64,000 nucleotides of DNA from Dactylosporangium aurantiacum (GCF_000716715.1 NZ_JNYJ01000011.1:1-64000); one strand, 5' to 3'. Counted from the first letter of the stretch, positions 1-9,525 are shown. Notes: generated from the sequence alone by a model not told the origin. Translations and numbers: made by a program.

Positions 1-95
1 GAAACGCCCGGTCCCATTCCGAACCCGGAAGCTAAGCCCTCCAGCGCCGATGGTACTGCACCCGAGAGAGTGTGGGAGAGTAGGACGCCGCCGGA
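1..95 (+). rRNA. rrf: 5S ribosomal RNA, 3' portion
   Basis: The window opens inside a 5S rRNA. The segment has the conserved middle (CCCATTCCGAACCCGGAAGC) and the 3' GAGAGTAGGACGCCGCC typical of actinobacterial 5S. Roughly the first 20 nucleotides lie outside the window. It is the last gene of an rRNA operon read rightwards. The exact 3' end is approximate. Confidence 0.93.
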
Positions 96-105
96 CAAAT
101 TTTCG

Positions 106-139
106 ATTAAGGGCCGCCCTTCATGGGGCGGCCCTTAAT
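106..139 (+). terminator. rRNA operon terminator hairpin
   Basis: A perfect 14-bp inverted repeat (106-119 with 126-139) with a 6-nt loop lies about 10 bp after the 5S rRNA. The arms read ATTAAGGGCCGCCC and its complement. It is best read as the intrinsic terminator of the rRNA operon. Confidence 0.85.
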
Positions 140-192
140 TCGTTTACCGGGTCGAGTGCATGCAGCGCACCCCGGTCGGGAAGGATGAAGTC

Positions 193-3100
193 GTGACTGC
201 AGGACCCAACGACCGCGACAACCAGGGCGGCCAGGACCGCGGCGAGCGCGCCGGCTCCGGCGACCGCAAGCCTCGTTGGACCGGTGCCGACCGCGACCGC
301 GGATCGTCTTCGAGCTCCCGAACCCCGCGCGACGGCGGCGACCGCTCCGGCGGGTACCGCGACCGTGACGGCGGACCCCGCACCGGTGGGACCGGTGGCG
401 GGTACCGTTCCGGCGACCGGACGACCGGCGGTGACCGTTCCGGAGGGTACCGTTCCGGCGGCTACGGATCGGGTGACCGCCCCGGCTACCGCGACGGCGG
501 CGACCGCTCCGGCGGCGGATACCGGCCTCGCGAGGGCGGGGACCGTTCCGGTGGGTACCGCCCACGGGAAGGCGGCGACCGGCCCGGCGGCTTCCGCGAC
601 CGCGAAGGCGGCGGCGGTTTCCGCGACCGTGACGGCGGATCGGGTGGCTTCCGCAACCGGGACGGCGGCCCGCGCGAGGGTGGCTTCCGCGGCGACCGTG
701 GCGAACGGGGCGACCGGCAGGGCGGGTTCCGGCCCGGCGGCGCCGGCGGCGGGTACCGCTCCAGCGGCGACCGGCCCGGGTTCCGCGACGGTGAGCGGTC
801 CGGCGGGTTCCGCGACGGTGGTCCGCGCGGTGACCGCGGCGACCGCGGCGAGCGGCCCGGTGGTGCCGGCGGGTTCCGCGGTGGCAGCGGCGGTGGGTTC
901 CGTGACCGCGAGGGCGGTGGGTTCCGCGACCGCGATGGCGGTTCGGGCGGGTTCCGCAGCGGTGGGTTCCGTGACCGTGACGGTGGCCCGCGCGGTGACC
1001 GTGGTGACCGGCCGGGCGGCTCCGGCGGCTTCCGGGGAGGTAGTGGCGGCGGTTTCCGCGACCGTGACGGCGCCCCGCGTGGCGACCGGCCCAGTGGCTT
1101 CCGCGACCGCGAGGGCGGCGGGTTCCGCGACCGCGACGGTGCGCCGCGTGGCGAGCGCCCCGGCGGCTTCCGCGACCGTGACGGCGCTCCCCGTGGTGAC
1201 CGGCCCGGTGGCTTCCGCGACCGTGACGGCGCCCCGCGTGGCGAGCGCCCCGGTGGTTTCCGCGACCGTGAGGGCGGCGGCTTCCGCGACCGCGAGGGCG
1301 GCCGTGGGGACCGTCCGCCGTTCCGGGACAACGCTTCCCGCGGTGACCGTCCCGGGTTCCGCGACGGTGGCCCGCGTGGTGACCGCGGGGACCGGCCCGG
1401 CTTCCGCGACGGTGGGGGCGGCGGGTTCCGTGACCGGGACGGTGGCCCCCGTGGCGACCGGCCGACCGGTGACCGGCCGCCGTTCCGCGACAACGCTTCC
1501 CGTGGCGACCGGCCCGGGTTCCGCAGCGGGGGCGACCGTGGCGACCGGCCCGGCTTCCGCAGCGGGGGCGACCGGGGAGACCGTCCCGGGTTCCGTGACG
1601 GTGGTCCGCGTGGCGACCGGCCCGGTGGCGGGTTCCGCGACCGGGACGGCGGCCCGCGTGACGGCGCGCCGCGCGAGGGTGGGTTCCGTGACGGTGGGCC
1701 CCGTGGCGGGTTCCGCGACCGTGACGGTGGCGACCGGCCGGCGTACCGCGACCGCGGCGACCGTCCGGGCGGCGACCGCTTCGGCGGACGTGACGGCGGA
1801 CGTGACGGCGGACGTGACGGCGGCCCGCGTGGCGACCGGCCCGGTGGCTTCCGGGACCGGGACGGCGGCCCGCGTGGCGACCGGCAGGGAGGGTTCCGCG
1901 ACCGGGACAGCGGCACCCGTGGCGACCGGCCCGGTGGCTTCCGGGACCGGGACGGCGGCGCCCGCGGCGAGCGGCCCGGGGGGTACCGCGGCCGCGACGA
2001 CCGGCCCGGCTACCGCGATCGTGGTGAGCGGCCCGGTGGGTACCGTGACCGCGACGCCGGTGGGCGGGGTGCTGGGTTCCAGCGGCCCGAGGGGTTGCGG
2101 CGCGACGACGCCGGGGGGTACCGGCCGCGGCAGAGCGACCCCGGGTTCGTGGCTGAGGAGATCGAGGGCGAGGAGACGGTCAGCCGGGTCGCCGACCCGG
2201 TGCTCGCCGACGACATCGACCCGTCGGAGCTGGACCGTGAGGTGCGCAGCGAGCTGAGCTCCCTGGCGCGGCCCGTCGCGGAGGAGGTCGCGCGGCGGCT
2301 CGTGGCGACCGGGCAGCTCATCGACGACGACCCGGAGCTGGCCCTGGCGCACGCGCTCGTCGCGCGGCGGAAGGCGTCGCGGATCGCGGTGGTGCGGGAG
2401 GCGGCCGGGCTGGCCGCGTACCACGCCGGGGAGTGGCAGACGGCGCTCGGGGAACTGCGGACGTACCACCGGATGACGGGACGGCAGACGCACATCGCCG
2501 TCATCGCCGACTGTGAGCGGGCGCTCGGGCGGCCGGAGAAGGCGATCGACCTGTTCCGCACCGCGGACCGGGAGAAGCTGACCGCGGAGGAGATCGTCGA
2601 GCTGCTCATCGTCGCCGCCGGGGCGCGGGGCGACATGGGGCAGCACGACGCGGCCGTGGCGATGCTGCAGGTGCGTGAGCTGACGTCGGCGCCCGAGGCG
2701 GTGTGGGCGGCGCGGCTGCGGTACGCGTACGCCGACGCCCTCCTGCGCGCCGGCCGGCGGGAGGAGGCGCGTGAGTGGTTCGCGCGCGCCGCCGACCTCG
2801 ACGAGGACCTGGCCACCGACGCGGCGGAGCGGCTCCTCGAGCTCGACGGCATCGTCCTGGACGGTGACGAGGACGACGAGGACCTCGACGAGCCCCGCGC
2901 CGCCGGCGACGCGGACGCCGAGGACGCCGAGGACGCGGACGACTACGACGACGAGGACGACGAGGACGACCGCGACCAGGACGACGAAGACGACTACGAC
3001 GACGAAGACGACGCGGACGACGAGGACGCGGACGACTACGACGACGAAGACGACTACGACGACGAGGACGACGAGGACGACGACGTAGACGACGGCGCGG

Positions 3101-3285
3101 ACGACTACGACGACGACCACGCTGACGACGACCGTGACGGTGACGTCCCGGCCGCCGCTGAGGGCGACGAGGAGTCGGCCGGCGGTGGGCGTACCGGCGA
3201 GGACGACGACGAAGCCGACGACGACCGTGACGGCGACGTCGAGCCCCCGGCCGGCCCCCGCGGCGACGGGACCGCGCGTGGCTGA
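193..3285 (+). CDS. RG/RD-repeat, TPR and acidic-tail protein
   Basis: About 1030 aa in three parts. Residues ~30-660 are an imperfect array of GGFRDRDG / GGPRGDRP units, rich in Gly, Arg and Asp and almost certainly disordered. Residues ~670-890 form a helical TPR-like domain. The last ~130 residues are nearly all Asp/Glu. Arg/Gly repeats suggest RNA or polyanion binding, and the acidic tail could fold back on them; both are inference. The domain order before a HAD phosphatase matches the TPR gene Rv1691 of mycobacteria, where the repeats are absent or short. GTG 193 is preferred over GTG/ATG codons upstream (e.g. ATG 160) because AAGGA lies 7 bp before it. The 3' end overlaps the next gene by 8 bp (GTGGCTGA). 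Function unknown. Confidence 0.85.
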   Translation: MTAGPNDRDNQGGQDRGERAGSGDRKPRWTGADRDRGSSSSSRTPRDGGDRSGGYRDRDGGPRTGGTGGGYRSGDRTTGGDRSGGYRSGGYGSGDRPGYRDGGDRSGGGYRPREGGDRSGGYRPREGGDRPGGFRDREGGGGFRDRDGGSGGFRNRDGGPREGGFRGDRGERGDRQGGFRPGGAGGGYRSSGDRPGFRDGERSGGFRDGGPRGDRGDRGERPGGAGGFRGGSGGGFRDREGGGFRDRDGGSGGFRSGGFRDRDGGPRGDRGDRPGGSGGFRGGSGGGFRDRDGAPRGDRPSGFRDREGGGFRDRDGAPRGERPGGFRDRDGAPRGDRPGGFRDRDGAPRGERPGGFRDREGGGFRDREGGRGDRPPFRDNASRGDRPGFRDGGPRGDRGDRPGFRDGGGGGFRDRDGGPRGDRPTGDRPPFRDNASRGDRPGFRSGGDRGDRPGFRSGGDRGDRPGFRDGGPRGDRPGGGFRDRDGGPRDGAPREGGFRDGGPRGGFRDRDGGDRPAYRDRGDRPGGDRFGGRDGGRDGGRDGGPRGDRPGGFRDRDGGPRGDRQGGFRDRDSGTRGDRPGGFRDRDGGARGERPGGYRGRDDRPGYRDRGERPGGYRDRDAGGRGAGFQRPEGLRRDDAGGYRPRQSDPGFVAEEIEGEETVSRVADPVLADDIDPSELDREVRSELSSLARPVAEEVARRLVATGQLIDDDPELALAHALVARRKASRIAVVREAAGLAAYHAGEWQTALGELRTYHRMTGRQTHIAVIADCERALGRPEKAIDLFRTADREKLTAEEIVELLIVAAGARGDMGQHDAAVAMLQVRELTSAPEAVWAARLRYAYADALLRAGRREEAREWFARAADLDEDLATDAAERLLELDGIVLDGDEDDEDLDEPRAAGDADAEDAEDADDYDDEDDEDDRDQDDEDDYDDEDDADDEDADDYDDEDDYDDEDDEDDDVDDGADDYDDDHADDDRDGDVPAAAEGDEESAGGGRTGEDDDEADDDRDGDVEPPAGPRGDGTARG
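330..2110 (+). repeat. degenerate in-frame RG/RD coding repeats
   Basis: A long stretch of degenerate repeats built on GGTTCCGCGACCGTGACGG and GGTGACCGGCCCGG, all multiples of 3 bp and in phase with the reading frame. Because of them several other frames stay open on both strands; those are by-products of the repeats. Confidence 0.85.
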
Positions 3286-4279
3286 CCCGGCGGCCGGCCC
3301 GGCCGGCGACCTGGTCAGCCACTACGACCTGGTCATCTTTGACCTCGACGGGGTGCTGTACCTGGTCGACCAGGTCATCCCGGGTGCCGCGGAGGCGTGT
3401 GCGCAGCTGCGTGAACGGGGGATCCCGAGCGCGTACGCGACGAACAACGCCTCGCGGCTGCCCGGGGACGTGGCGGCGCTGCTGACCAGGATCGGCATCC
3501 CCGCCGACGTGCGGGAGGTGGTCACGTCGGCGCACGCGACGGCGTTGCTGCTGGCGGAGCGGTTCGCGGCGGGCACGCCCGTGCTCATCCTCGGCGCGCC
3601 CGCGCTGCAGGAGGAGGTCAGGGCCGTCGGCCTGCGACCGGTCACGGCGGCCGAGGAGGCCGAGGTGGTCGTGCAGGGGTACGGGCCCGACGTCGCCATG
3701 CGGGACCTCGCCGACGCGTCGGTCGCGATCCGGGCCGGCGCGACGTGGATCGCGACGAACGCGGACAAGACGCTGCCGTCACCGCGCGGGCCGCTGCCCG
3801 GCAACGGCTCGCTGGTCGTGGCGCTCGCCACGGCCCTCGGCAGGCAGCCGGACACGATCGTGGGCAAGCCCGACCCGACGCTGTTCCTCGAGGCGGCGCG
3901 GGAACGGGCGGCCACCCACCCGATCGTCGTCGGCGACCGGCTCGACACGGACATCGAGGGCGCGTACCGGGCCGGCATGGACAGCCTGCTCGTCCTCACC
4001 GGGGTCAGCGACGCCGCCGAGCTGCTCGCCGCGCCCGTGGAGCGGCGGCCGACGTTCGTCGCCGAGGACCTCGGTGGGCTGTTCGAGGCGCCGCCGGCGG
4101 CCGGGACGAACCAGTGGCGGGTCGACGACCACGGCGACCGGTGGGAGCTGACCGGCGACGGCCGGCGCGTGGACGCCCTCAAGGCGCTGTGCGCGGTGGC
4201 GTGGGCGGCCGGCGAGGTGCGGCCCGTCACGGCGGCGGGTGAGGCGGCGGAGGCCGCGTTGAGCTGGATGAAGCTGTAG
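3278..4279 (+). CDS. HAD-superfamily phosphatase (glycerol-3-phosphate phosphatase type)
   Basis: 333 aa. The N-terminus carries HAD motif I, FDLDGVLY (Asp nucleophile and acid/base Asp). Motif II ATNNAS follows, and motif III/IV is VGKPDPTLF with [13 protein letters not shown]. This is the NagD/p-nitrophenylphosphatase branch (C2-capped). Its mycobacterial syntelog Rv1692 has been described as a D,L-glycerol-3-phosphate phosphatase acting in phospholipid recycling, so that substrate is the best guess. A ~60-residue tail after the catalytic core includes [12 protein letters not shown]. The GTG start overlaps the stop of the TPR gene, so the two are probably translationally coupled. Cytoplasmic, no signal peptide. 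Confidence 0.88.
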   Translation: MADPAAGPAGDLVSHYDLVIFDLDGVLYLVDQVIPGAAEACAQLRERGIPSAYATNNASRLPGDVAALLTRIGIPADVREVVTSAHATALLLAERFAAGTPVLILGAPALQEEVRAVGLRPVTAAEEAEVVVQGYGPDVAMRDLADASVAIRAGATWIATNADKTLPSPRGPLPGNGSLVVALATALGRQPDTIVGKPDPTLFLEAARERAATHPIVVGDRLDTDIEGAYRAGMDSLLVLTGVSDAAELLAAPVERRPTFVAEDLGGLFEAPPAAGTNQWRVDDHGDRWELTGDGRRVDALKALCAVAWAAGEVRPVTAAGEAAEAALSWMKL

Positions 4280-4410
4280 CGGGCGGCGGCCGGCTCCGCT
4301 GACACCGGGGCCGGCCCGCCGGCGACGCACCGACCTGCCGTCGCCGGCGGGGACCCGCGCGTGGGCGGGCCGCGAAACAAGGCCCGCCGGAACAGCACCG
4401 CGAAACAAGA

Positions 4411-4455
4411 GCCGCGGAACACAGCGCCGCGGAACACAGCGCCGCGGAACACAGC
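4411..4455. repeat. 3 x 15-bp tandem repeat
   Basis: Three exact copies of GCCGCGGAACACAGC in the 262-bp gap between the convergent phosphatase and SCP2 genes. No gene is visible in this gap. Similar short arrays recur elsewhere in the window. Confidence 0.85.
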
Positions 4456-4541
4456 GCCGCCGGGACGACGGCGCGCCGGGGAAACGAGACCTGGCGGCCC
4501 GCCGCGCGAAGCGCAGACGCAGACGTCGGCGTCCGCCCAGG

Positions 4542-4880
4542 TCAGAGCAGCTTGCGCAGCTTCAGCAGGTCGAACACCCCGGCGTCGATCTTGATCCGGC
4601 CGCTGGTCCAGGCCTGCATCACGTTCAGCTCGCCGTTGACCAGCGCGACCAGGTCGTCGCTCGTCGACGTGAGCTTGATCTTCGCGCGGGGGTCGTCGCC
4701 CTCGGTCAGGCCGGAGATCTGCCCGCCCTGCAGCTGCCCGTGGAACGCCACGTTCAGGTCCGTGACCCGGCAGGCGAGGGAACGGTCGAAGTCCAGCTTC
4801 TCCCGGGCCGCCGCCGCGTTCTCGGCGAGGCGCGTCGCGAGCTTCTCCAGCGCCGCGCGGCACTCGTCAACCGTGGCCAT
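4542..4880 (-). CDS. SCP2 sterol-binding-domain protein
   Basis: 112 aa on the minus strand. It matches the stand-alone SCP2 fold: an N-terminal helix (MATVDECRAALEKLATRL), the strand DLNVAFHGQLQGGQI, ARIKL-like AKIKLTSTSDDLVALVNG, and the C-terminal GRIKIDAGVFDLLKLRKLL. Such proteins bind lipids or acyl-CoAs in a hydrophobic tunnel; the ligand is unknown. ATG 4880 is chosen because a GGGGGA ribosome site precedes it; upstream codons would add an unrelated 50 residues. It is divergent from the next gene, which shares a ~125-bp intergenic region. Confidence 0.85.
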   Translation of the reverse strand: MATVDECRAALEKLATRLAENAAAAREKLDFDRSLACRVTDLNVAFHGQLQGGQISGLTEGDDPRAKIKLTSTSDDLVALVNGELNVMQAWTSGRIKIDAGVFDLLKLRKLL

Positions 4881-5005
4881 GATTCCCCCGTTTCCCTGCA
4901 TCCAAATGTCCAATGCGGACACTTGGATTGTGACCGTACCGTACGGCGTCACGGACCGCCCGGTAGCGTGAACAGCGGTACACCACTTGGAGGAGAGGCG
5001 CAACC

Positions 5006-5626
5006 ATGGCGCAGGAAGCCTGGCGGGCATACCTGGAACTGGCCTACGGCATGACCGAGGCGACGACCAAGAAGGCCACCAAGACCGTCCGCCAGCTCGT
5101 CGGCCGCAGCGGTGCGACGGCCGAGCAGCTGCAGGCGATGGCCGAGGACCTACTGAAGGCCGGCACCGCCAACCGGGAGGCGGTGACCAAGCTCGTGCGG
5201 TACGAGCTGGACCGCGCCCTCGGCGCCGTCGGTCTCGCCACGGCCGAGGAGGTCGCGGCGCTGACCAGCCGCGTGCACGAGCTCGAGGCGCAGCTCAAGG
5301 CCGCCTCCGCGGCGGCCGCGGCGAAGATCTCGGCGGTCGAGCCGGAGCCGGCGCTGCCGGTCGGCGCCGAGGTCGTCGAGCCCGACGCCACCGCGTCGCC
5401 GGCGGTGGCCGCGGCGAAGAAGACGGTCGCCAAGAAGACCGTGGCGAAGAAGACGGTGGCGAAGAAGGCGGCCCCTGAGCCGGTGCCCGCCGCGCCCCTG
5501 CCGCCGGTCAAGCGCAGCGGCCCGGCGAAGAAGGCGGCGGCGAAGGCCGCGGTCGAGAAGATCGCCGAGGCGTCCGACGTGGCGCCTGTGAAGAAGGCCA
5601 CGCCGCGGAAGCGGGCGTCGTCCTGA
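5006..5626 (+). CDS. coiled-coil protein with Lys/Ala-rich histone-like tail
   Basis: 206 aa. Residues ~1-100 are helical with heptad character (SRVHELEAQLKAASAAAAAK), as in phasins and PhaF-like proteins. Residues ~130-206 contain repeated AKKTVAKK and AKKAAAKAA units as in histone H1-like tails and the C-terminus of actinobacterial HupB, which bind DNA. A nucleoid- or granule-associated role is therefore possible, but not shown. GGAGAGG lies before the ATG. The stop overlaps the next start (ATGA), so it is cotranslated with the small protein and tlyA. No membrane segment. Confidence 0.8.
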   Translation: MAQEAWRAYLELAYGMTEATTKKATKTVRQLVGRSGATAEQLQAMAEDLLKAGTANREAVTKLVRYELDRALGAVGLATAEEVAALTSRVHELEAQLKAASAAAAAKISAVEPEPALPVGAEVVEPDATASPAVAAAKKTVAKKTVAKKTVAKKAAPEPVPAAPLPPVKRSGPAKKAAAKAAVEKIAEASDVAPVKKATPRKRASS

Positions 5627-5829
5627 TGAGCACCACCGCAGGTCCCGTGCCTGGTCCGCAGCCCGGGCCGGTGCCCGGTCCGCCGGGTGCCGCGGCGCTC
5701 GGGCGGGTCGAGGCGGCGGTCGAGGCCCTCAACGGGGTAGCGTCGCTGCCGTTGCAGCGGCAGGTCTCGGTGTACGCCGACGCCCACCGCACCCTGCAGG
5801 AGACGTTGGGCACGATCGAGGAACGGTGA
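5626..5829 (+). CDS. small conserved protein upstream of tlyA
   Basis: 67 aa. A Pro/Gly-rich N-terminus (PVPGPQPGPVPGPPG) precedes a helical segment ending LPLQRQVSVYADAHRTLQE. It occupies the place of Rv1693, a similarly small gene between the phosphatase and tlyA in mycobacteria. Both ends overlap neighbours (ATGA upstream, TGATG downstream), which argues that it is a real coupled gene. Function unknown. Confidence 0.75.
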   Translation: MSTTAGPVPGPQPGPVPGPPGAAALGRVEAAVEALNGVASLPLQRQVSVYADAHRTLQETLGTIEER

Positions 5830-6692
5830 TGGCGCGGCGGACACGACTCGATGCCGAGCTGGTGCGCCGCGGCCTGGCCCGTTCGAGGGAGCAGGCGGCC
5901 GCGTTGATCGCCGACGGGCGCGTCGAGGTGCGGGGCGTCCCGGCCGGGAAGGCCGCCGCCCAGGTCGACCCGGCCGACGCGGTCCGCGTCCTGGGCGAGC
6001 CCGCCGGCGACGAGTACGTGTCCAGGGGCGGGCACAAGCTCGCCGGGGCGTTGACGGCGTTCGGGGCGCTGGCCGTACAGGGGCGGCGGTGTCTCGACGC
6101 GGGGGCGTCGACCGGCGGGTTCACCGACGTGCTGCTGCGCCGCGGGGCCGCGTCCGTAGCGGCGGTCGACGTCGGCTACGGGCAGATCGCCTGGTCACTG
6201 CGCACCGACGCCAGGGTGACGGTGATCGAGCGCACCAACGTGCGCACCCTGACCCCGGACGTGATCGGCGGGCCCGCCGACCTGACCGTGGCCGACCTGT
6301 CGTTCATCTCGTTGCGGCTGGTACTGGCAGCGCTCGCCGACTGCACGGCACCCGACGGTGACCTGGTGCCGATGGTGAAGCCGCAGTTCGAGGTCGGCCG
6401 GGAGCGGGTCGGCGACGGCGGTGTGGTGCGCGACCCGGCGCTGCGGGCGGAGGCGGTCCTCGACGTGGCGGCCGCCGCCGCGCAGCTCGGCCTCGGCGTC
6501 GCCGGGGTGACGGTCAGCCCGCTGCCCGGCCCGTCGGGCAACGTCGAGTTCTTCCTCTGGCTGCGCCGCGACGCGCCGCCGGTGTCACCCGAAGCGGGCG
6601 TGAGCGGGCCGGAGCGCAGCGGAGGAGCCGCGAACCATGGGCGCAGTGTTGGCTCACGGTGGCGCCGGAGCGCAGCGGAGGTGACGGCGTGA
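5829..6692 (+). CDS. tlyA: TlyA family rRNA methyltransferase
   Basis: 287 aa. An N-terminal S4 RNA-binding domain (RLDAELVRRGLARSREQAAA) is followed by an FtsJ-like SAM methyltransferase fold: LDAGASTGGFTDVLLRRGA (SAM loop), AVDVGYGQIAW, and VADLSFISLRLVL. TlyA 2'-O-methylates 16S and 23S rRNA cytidines in mycobacteria and determines capreomycin sensitivity. Start ATG 5829 (MARRTRLDAEL) overlaps the previous stop; GTG 5826 is the alternative. The C-terminal ~40 residues (from ~SPEAGVSGPERSGG) look unlike the family. They are encoded by two copies of a GAGCGCAGCGGAGG element, suggesting the true tail was extended by inserted repeats. Confidence 0.9.
   Translation: MARRTRLDAELVRRGLARSREQAAALIADGRVEVRGVPAGKAAAQVDPADAVRVLGEPAGDEYVSRGGHKLAGALTAFGALAVQGRRCLDAGASTGGFTDVLLRRGAASVAAVDVGYGQIAWSLRTDARVTVIERTNVRTLTPDVIGGPADLTVADLSFISLRLVLAALADCTAPDGDLVPMVKPQFEVGRERVGDGGVVRDPALRAEAVLDVAAAAAQLGLGVAGVTVSPLPGPSGNVEFFLWLRRDAPPVSPEAGVSGPERSGGAANHGRSVGSRWRRSAAEVTA
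6665..6686 (+). promoter_or_regulatory. repeated RBS element before NAD kinase
   Basis: CCGGAGCGCAGCGGAGG at 6665-6681 supplies the Shine-Dalgarno GGAGG for the GTG at 6689. The same 17-mer occurs at 6609-6625 inside tlyA. AGCGCAGCGGAGGTGACG recurs, inverted, at 41445-41462 in front of an ABC permease. It appears to be a dispersed element carrying a ribosome-binding site. Confidence 0.6.
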
Positions 6693-7582
6693 GCGACCGG
6701 GAAGCGCTACTGGTCACGCACACCGGCAAGCGCAGCAACAACGAACATGCCAGGACCGTCGCCGCGGACCTGCTCGCCGCCGGGTTCACCGTCCGGGTGC
6801 TCGCCGAGGAGGCCGGTGAGCTGGACATCCCGCGGGCCGTGCCGGTGAGCGGGGAGACCGCGGCGCAGGGCGTGGAGATCGTGTTCGCCCTCGGCGGCGA
6901 CGGCACCCTGCTGCGTGCGGCGGAGCTGGCCCGGCCGGCGATGGCGCCGCTGCTCGGCATCAACCTCGGCAAGGTCGGGTTCCTCGCCGAGGCCGAGATC
7001 GGCGACGTCGACAAGGCCGTCCGGGAGGTCGTCGAGGGCACGTACAGCGTCGACGAGCGGCTCACCGTCGACGTGTTCGCCGAGCACGACGGCCGGCCCG
7101 TCGGCTCGTCCTGGGCGCTCAACGAGGTCACGGTCGAGAAGGGCGCCCGGGAGAAGATGCTGGAGCTGCTCGTCGAGGTCGACGGGCGGCCCCTGTCCCG
7201 GTACGGCTGCGACGGTGTCGTGTGCGCCACGCCGACGGGTTCGACGGCGTACGCGTTCTCCGCCGGCGGGCCGGTCGTCTGGCCGGAGCTGGAGGCGCTG
7301 CTGCTGGTGCCGATCAGCGCGCACGCCCTGTTCAGCCGGCCGCTCGTCATCGCGCCGTCGTCGACGATCACGGTGAACGTCGAGCCGTTCACCAGCTTCG
7401 CGCTGCTGTCCTGCGACGGCCGGCGGGTCATGGACCTCGCCCCGGGATCGACGGTCACCGTGCGGCGCGGCGCGCTCCCCGTTCGGGTGGTCCGTCTGCG
7501 TGAGCGACCCTTCACCGACCGCCTCGTGGCGAAGTTCGGGCTGCCGGTCGATGGTTGGAGACACAACAAACGGCACGGCTGA
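6689..7582 (+). CDS. ppnK: NAD kinase
   Basis: 297 aa. It phosphorylates NAD to NADP in the cytoplasm. The family signature GGDGTLLRAA is present, with LGINLGKVGFLAEAE and the NAD-binding PTGSTAYAFSAGGP. Length is normal for actinobacteria. GTG 6689 overlaps the tlyA stop by GTGA and has GGAGGTG 7 bp upstream, so it is preferred to the GTG at 6659. Gene order tlyA-ppnK-recN is strongly conserved in actinobacteria. Confidence 0.95.
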   Translation: MSDREALLVTHTGKRSNNEHARTVAADLLAAGFTVRVLAEEAGELDIPRAVPVSGETAAQGVEIVFALGGDGTLLRAAELARPAMAPLLGINLGKVGFLAEAEIGDVDKAVREVVEGTYSVDERLTVDVFAEHDGRPVGSSWALNEVTVEKGAREKMLELLVEVDGRPLSRYGCDGVVCATPTGSTAYAFSAGGPVVWPELEALLLVPISAHALFSRPLVIAPSSTITVNVEPFTSFALLSCDGRRVMDLAPGSTVTVRRGALPVRVVRLRERPFTDRLVAKFGLPVDGWRHNKRHG

Positions 7583-7621
7583 GTGGAGAAGTGTCGTACC
7601 CCGCGGCTAGTGTCTCTGACT

Positions 7622-9382
7622 GTGCTGGAGGAACTCCGCATCACCGGACTCGGCGTGATCGAAGACGCCACACTGCCCCTTGGCCCGGGCCTGACCGTCA
7701 TCACCGGCGAGACAGGCGCGGGTAAGACCATGGTCGTGACCAGCCTCGGTCTGCTGTTCGGCGGTCGCGCCGACGCCGGCCGGGTCCGCGCCGACCCCGG
7801 CCGCGCCACCGTCGACGGCCGGCTCACGCTGCCCGCGCACCTGCGCGCCGCGGTCGAGAGCCGCATCGTGGACGCCGGCGCCGAGGTCGACGACGACGGC
7901 ACCCTGCTGATGAGCCGCACCGTCACGGTCGAGGGCCGTTCCCGGGCGCACGTCGGCGGCCGCACCGTGCCCGTCGCGGTCCTCGGCGAGGTCGGCGAGC
8001 GGGTGTTCGCGCTGCACGGCCAGTCCGACCAGCTGCGGCTGCTGCGCCCCGCCGAGCAGCGCGCCGCCCTGGACCGTTACGCGGGGCCGGAGCACGAGAA
8101 GCTGCTCGGGCGGTTCGCCGAGCTGTACAGCCGTTGGCGCGCCGTCGAGGACGACCTCGCCGACCGCCGCGCCAACGCCAGGCAGCGCAGCCAGGAGGCA
8201 GACCTGCTGCGGCTCGGGCTCGACGAGATCAGCCGGGTCGACCCGCAGCCGGGCGAGGACGAGCTGCTGCGCGAGGAGGCCCAGCGGCTCGAGCACGTCG
8301 AGGGCCTGCGCAGCGCCGCGCAGCTGGCGCACGTGTCGCTGACCGGCACCGGCGACGGCGGCGACGACGTCGCCGACGTGCTGAGCCTGCTGTCGACGGC
8401 CCGGCGGACCCTCGAGGCGCAGACGGGCGTCGACCGGGTCCTCGGCGAGCTCGCCGCCCGCCTCGACGAGGTCGCCACCCTCGCCGGTGACGTGTCGACG
8501 GAGCTCGGCAGCTACCTCGCGTCCCTCGACGCCGACCCGGGCCGCCTCCAGGAGGTGTATGAGCGACGCGCCGCCCTGCGCGCCCTCACCCGCAAGTACG
8601 CGGAGGACGTCGACGGCGTGGTCGCCTGGGCCGACCGGGCCCGCGCCAAGCTCGAGCAGCTCGACACGTCCGACGAGCTGCTCGAGGAGCTGGACAAGGA
8701 GCGGCGCCGCCTGCACGGCGAGGTCGCCGAGCTTGCCGCGGCGCTGTCCGCGGCCCGGCAGGAGGCGGCCGGCAGGTTCGCCGCCGACGTGACCGTCGAG
8801 CTGGCCGGCCTGGCCATGCCGCACGCCCGCATCCACGTGGTCGTCGCCCCGAAGCCGGCTGGCGGCGGCCCCACCGTCCCCACCGCCGGCGGCGCCGAGG
8901 CCGGTGTCGGTCCCGACGGCGCCGACGACATCGAGCTGCGGCTCCTGCCGCACCCCGGTGCCCCCGCCCAGCCGCTGCAGAAGGGCGCGTCCGGCGGTGA
9001 GCTGTCCCGGGTCATGCTCGCCATCGAGGTCGTCTTCGCCGGTGTCGGCGGCCCGCCCACCCTGGTCTTCGACGAGGTCGACGCCGGTGTCGGCGGCACG
9101 GCCGCGGTCGAGATCGGCAAGCGGCTCGCTCGGCTGGCCCGCGACCACCAGGTCCTCGTCGTGACGCACCTGCCGCAGGTGGCTGCGTTCGCCGACCGGC
9201 ACCTCGTGGTCGCCAAGGACACCGGCGGCGCCGTCACCACCAGCGGCGTGCGGGTCGTCGAGCACACCGACCGGGCCCGCGAGCTGGCCCGCATGCTGGC
9301 CGGCCTGCCGGACTCGGACCTCGGCATCGCGCACGCGGAGGAGCTGCTGTCGGTCGCCGACCGCGAGAAGTCCCACCCCTGA
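7622..9382 (+). CDS. recN: DNA repair protein RecN
   Basis: 586 aa SMC-like ATPase of double-strand break repair. Walker A is GETGAGKT near residue 30. A long coiled-coil middle follows, then the ABC signature GASGGELSRVMLAIE and Walker B PTLVFDEVDAGVGG near residues 470-500, and the D-loop/switch VVTHLPQVAAFAD. GTG 7622 gives the family N-terminus (VLEELRITGLGVI). An earlier GTG at 7583, directly after ppnK, would add 13 unrelated residues. There is no clear Shine-Dalgarno site. It lies 39 bp after ppnK and is likely in the same transcript. Confidence 0.95.
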   Translation: MLEELRITGLGVIEDATLPLGPGLTVITGETGAGKTMVVTSLGLLFGGRADAGRVRADPGRATVDGRLTLPAHLRAAVESRIVDAGAEVDDDGTLLMSRTVTVEGRSRAHVGGRTVPVAVLGEVGERVFALHGQSDQLRLLRPAEQRAALDRYAGPEHEKLLGRFAELYSRWRAVEDDLADRRANARQRSQEADLLRLGLDEISRVDPQPGEDELLREEAQRLEHVEGLRSAAQLAHVSLTGTGDGGDDVADVLSLLSTARRTLEAQTGVDRVLGELAARLDEVATLAGDVSTELGSYLASLDADPGRLQEVYERRAALRALTRKYAEDVDGVVAWADRARAKLEQLDTSDELLEELDKERRRLHGEVAELAAALSAARQEAAGRFAADVTVELAGLAMPHARIHVVVAPKPAGGGPTVPTAGGAEAGVGPDGADDIELRLLPHPGAPAQPLQKGASGGELSRVMLAIEVVFAGVGGPPTLVFDEVDAGVGGTAAVEIGKRLARLARDHQVLVVTHLPQVAAFADRHLVVAKDTGGAVTTSGVRVVEHTDRARELARMLAGLPDSDLGIAHAEELLSVADREKSHP

Positions 9383-9489
9383 CGGCCGCCCGGCGCTCCG
9401 CCTGACGGGGCGCCGGTGCCGTGCCTGCCGGGGAGGTCGATGGCGGCCTGCCCGGGGCGCCGATGCGGTGTCTGCCCTCGGGCATCGAC

Positions 9490-9525
9490 GGTGGCCTGAC
9501 CGGTGGCCTGACCGGTGGCCTGACG
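9490..9525. repeat. 3 x 12-bp tandem repeat (GGTGGCCTGACC)
   Basis: Three near-identical GGTGGCCTGACC units in the 486-bp gap between recN and the MOSC gene. Apart from this array and the 16-bp array at 9739-9834, I see no gene in the gap. Confidence 0.7.

Noticed and set aside
121..3120. Long open frames on the minus strand and in another plus frame (284-2257) over the repeat gene
   Set aside because: They arise from 3-bp-phased repeats; the predicted proteins are low-complexity Val/Ala or Ser/Pro/Arg strings without ribosome sites, and only the 193-3285 frame has a TPR domain and synteny.
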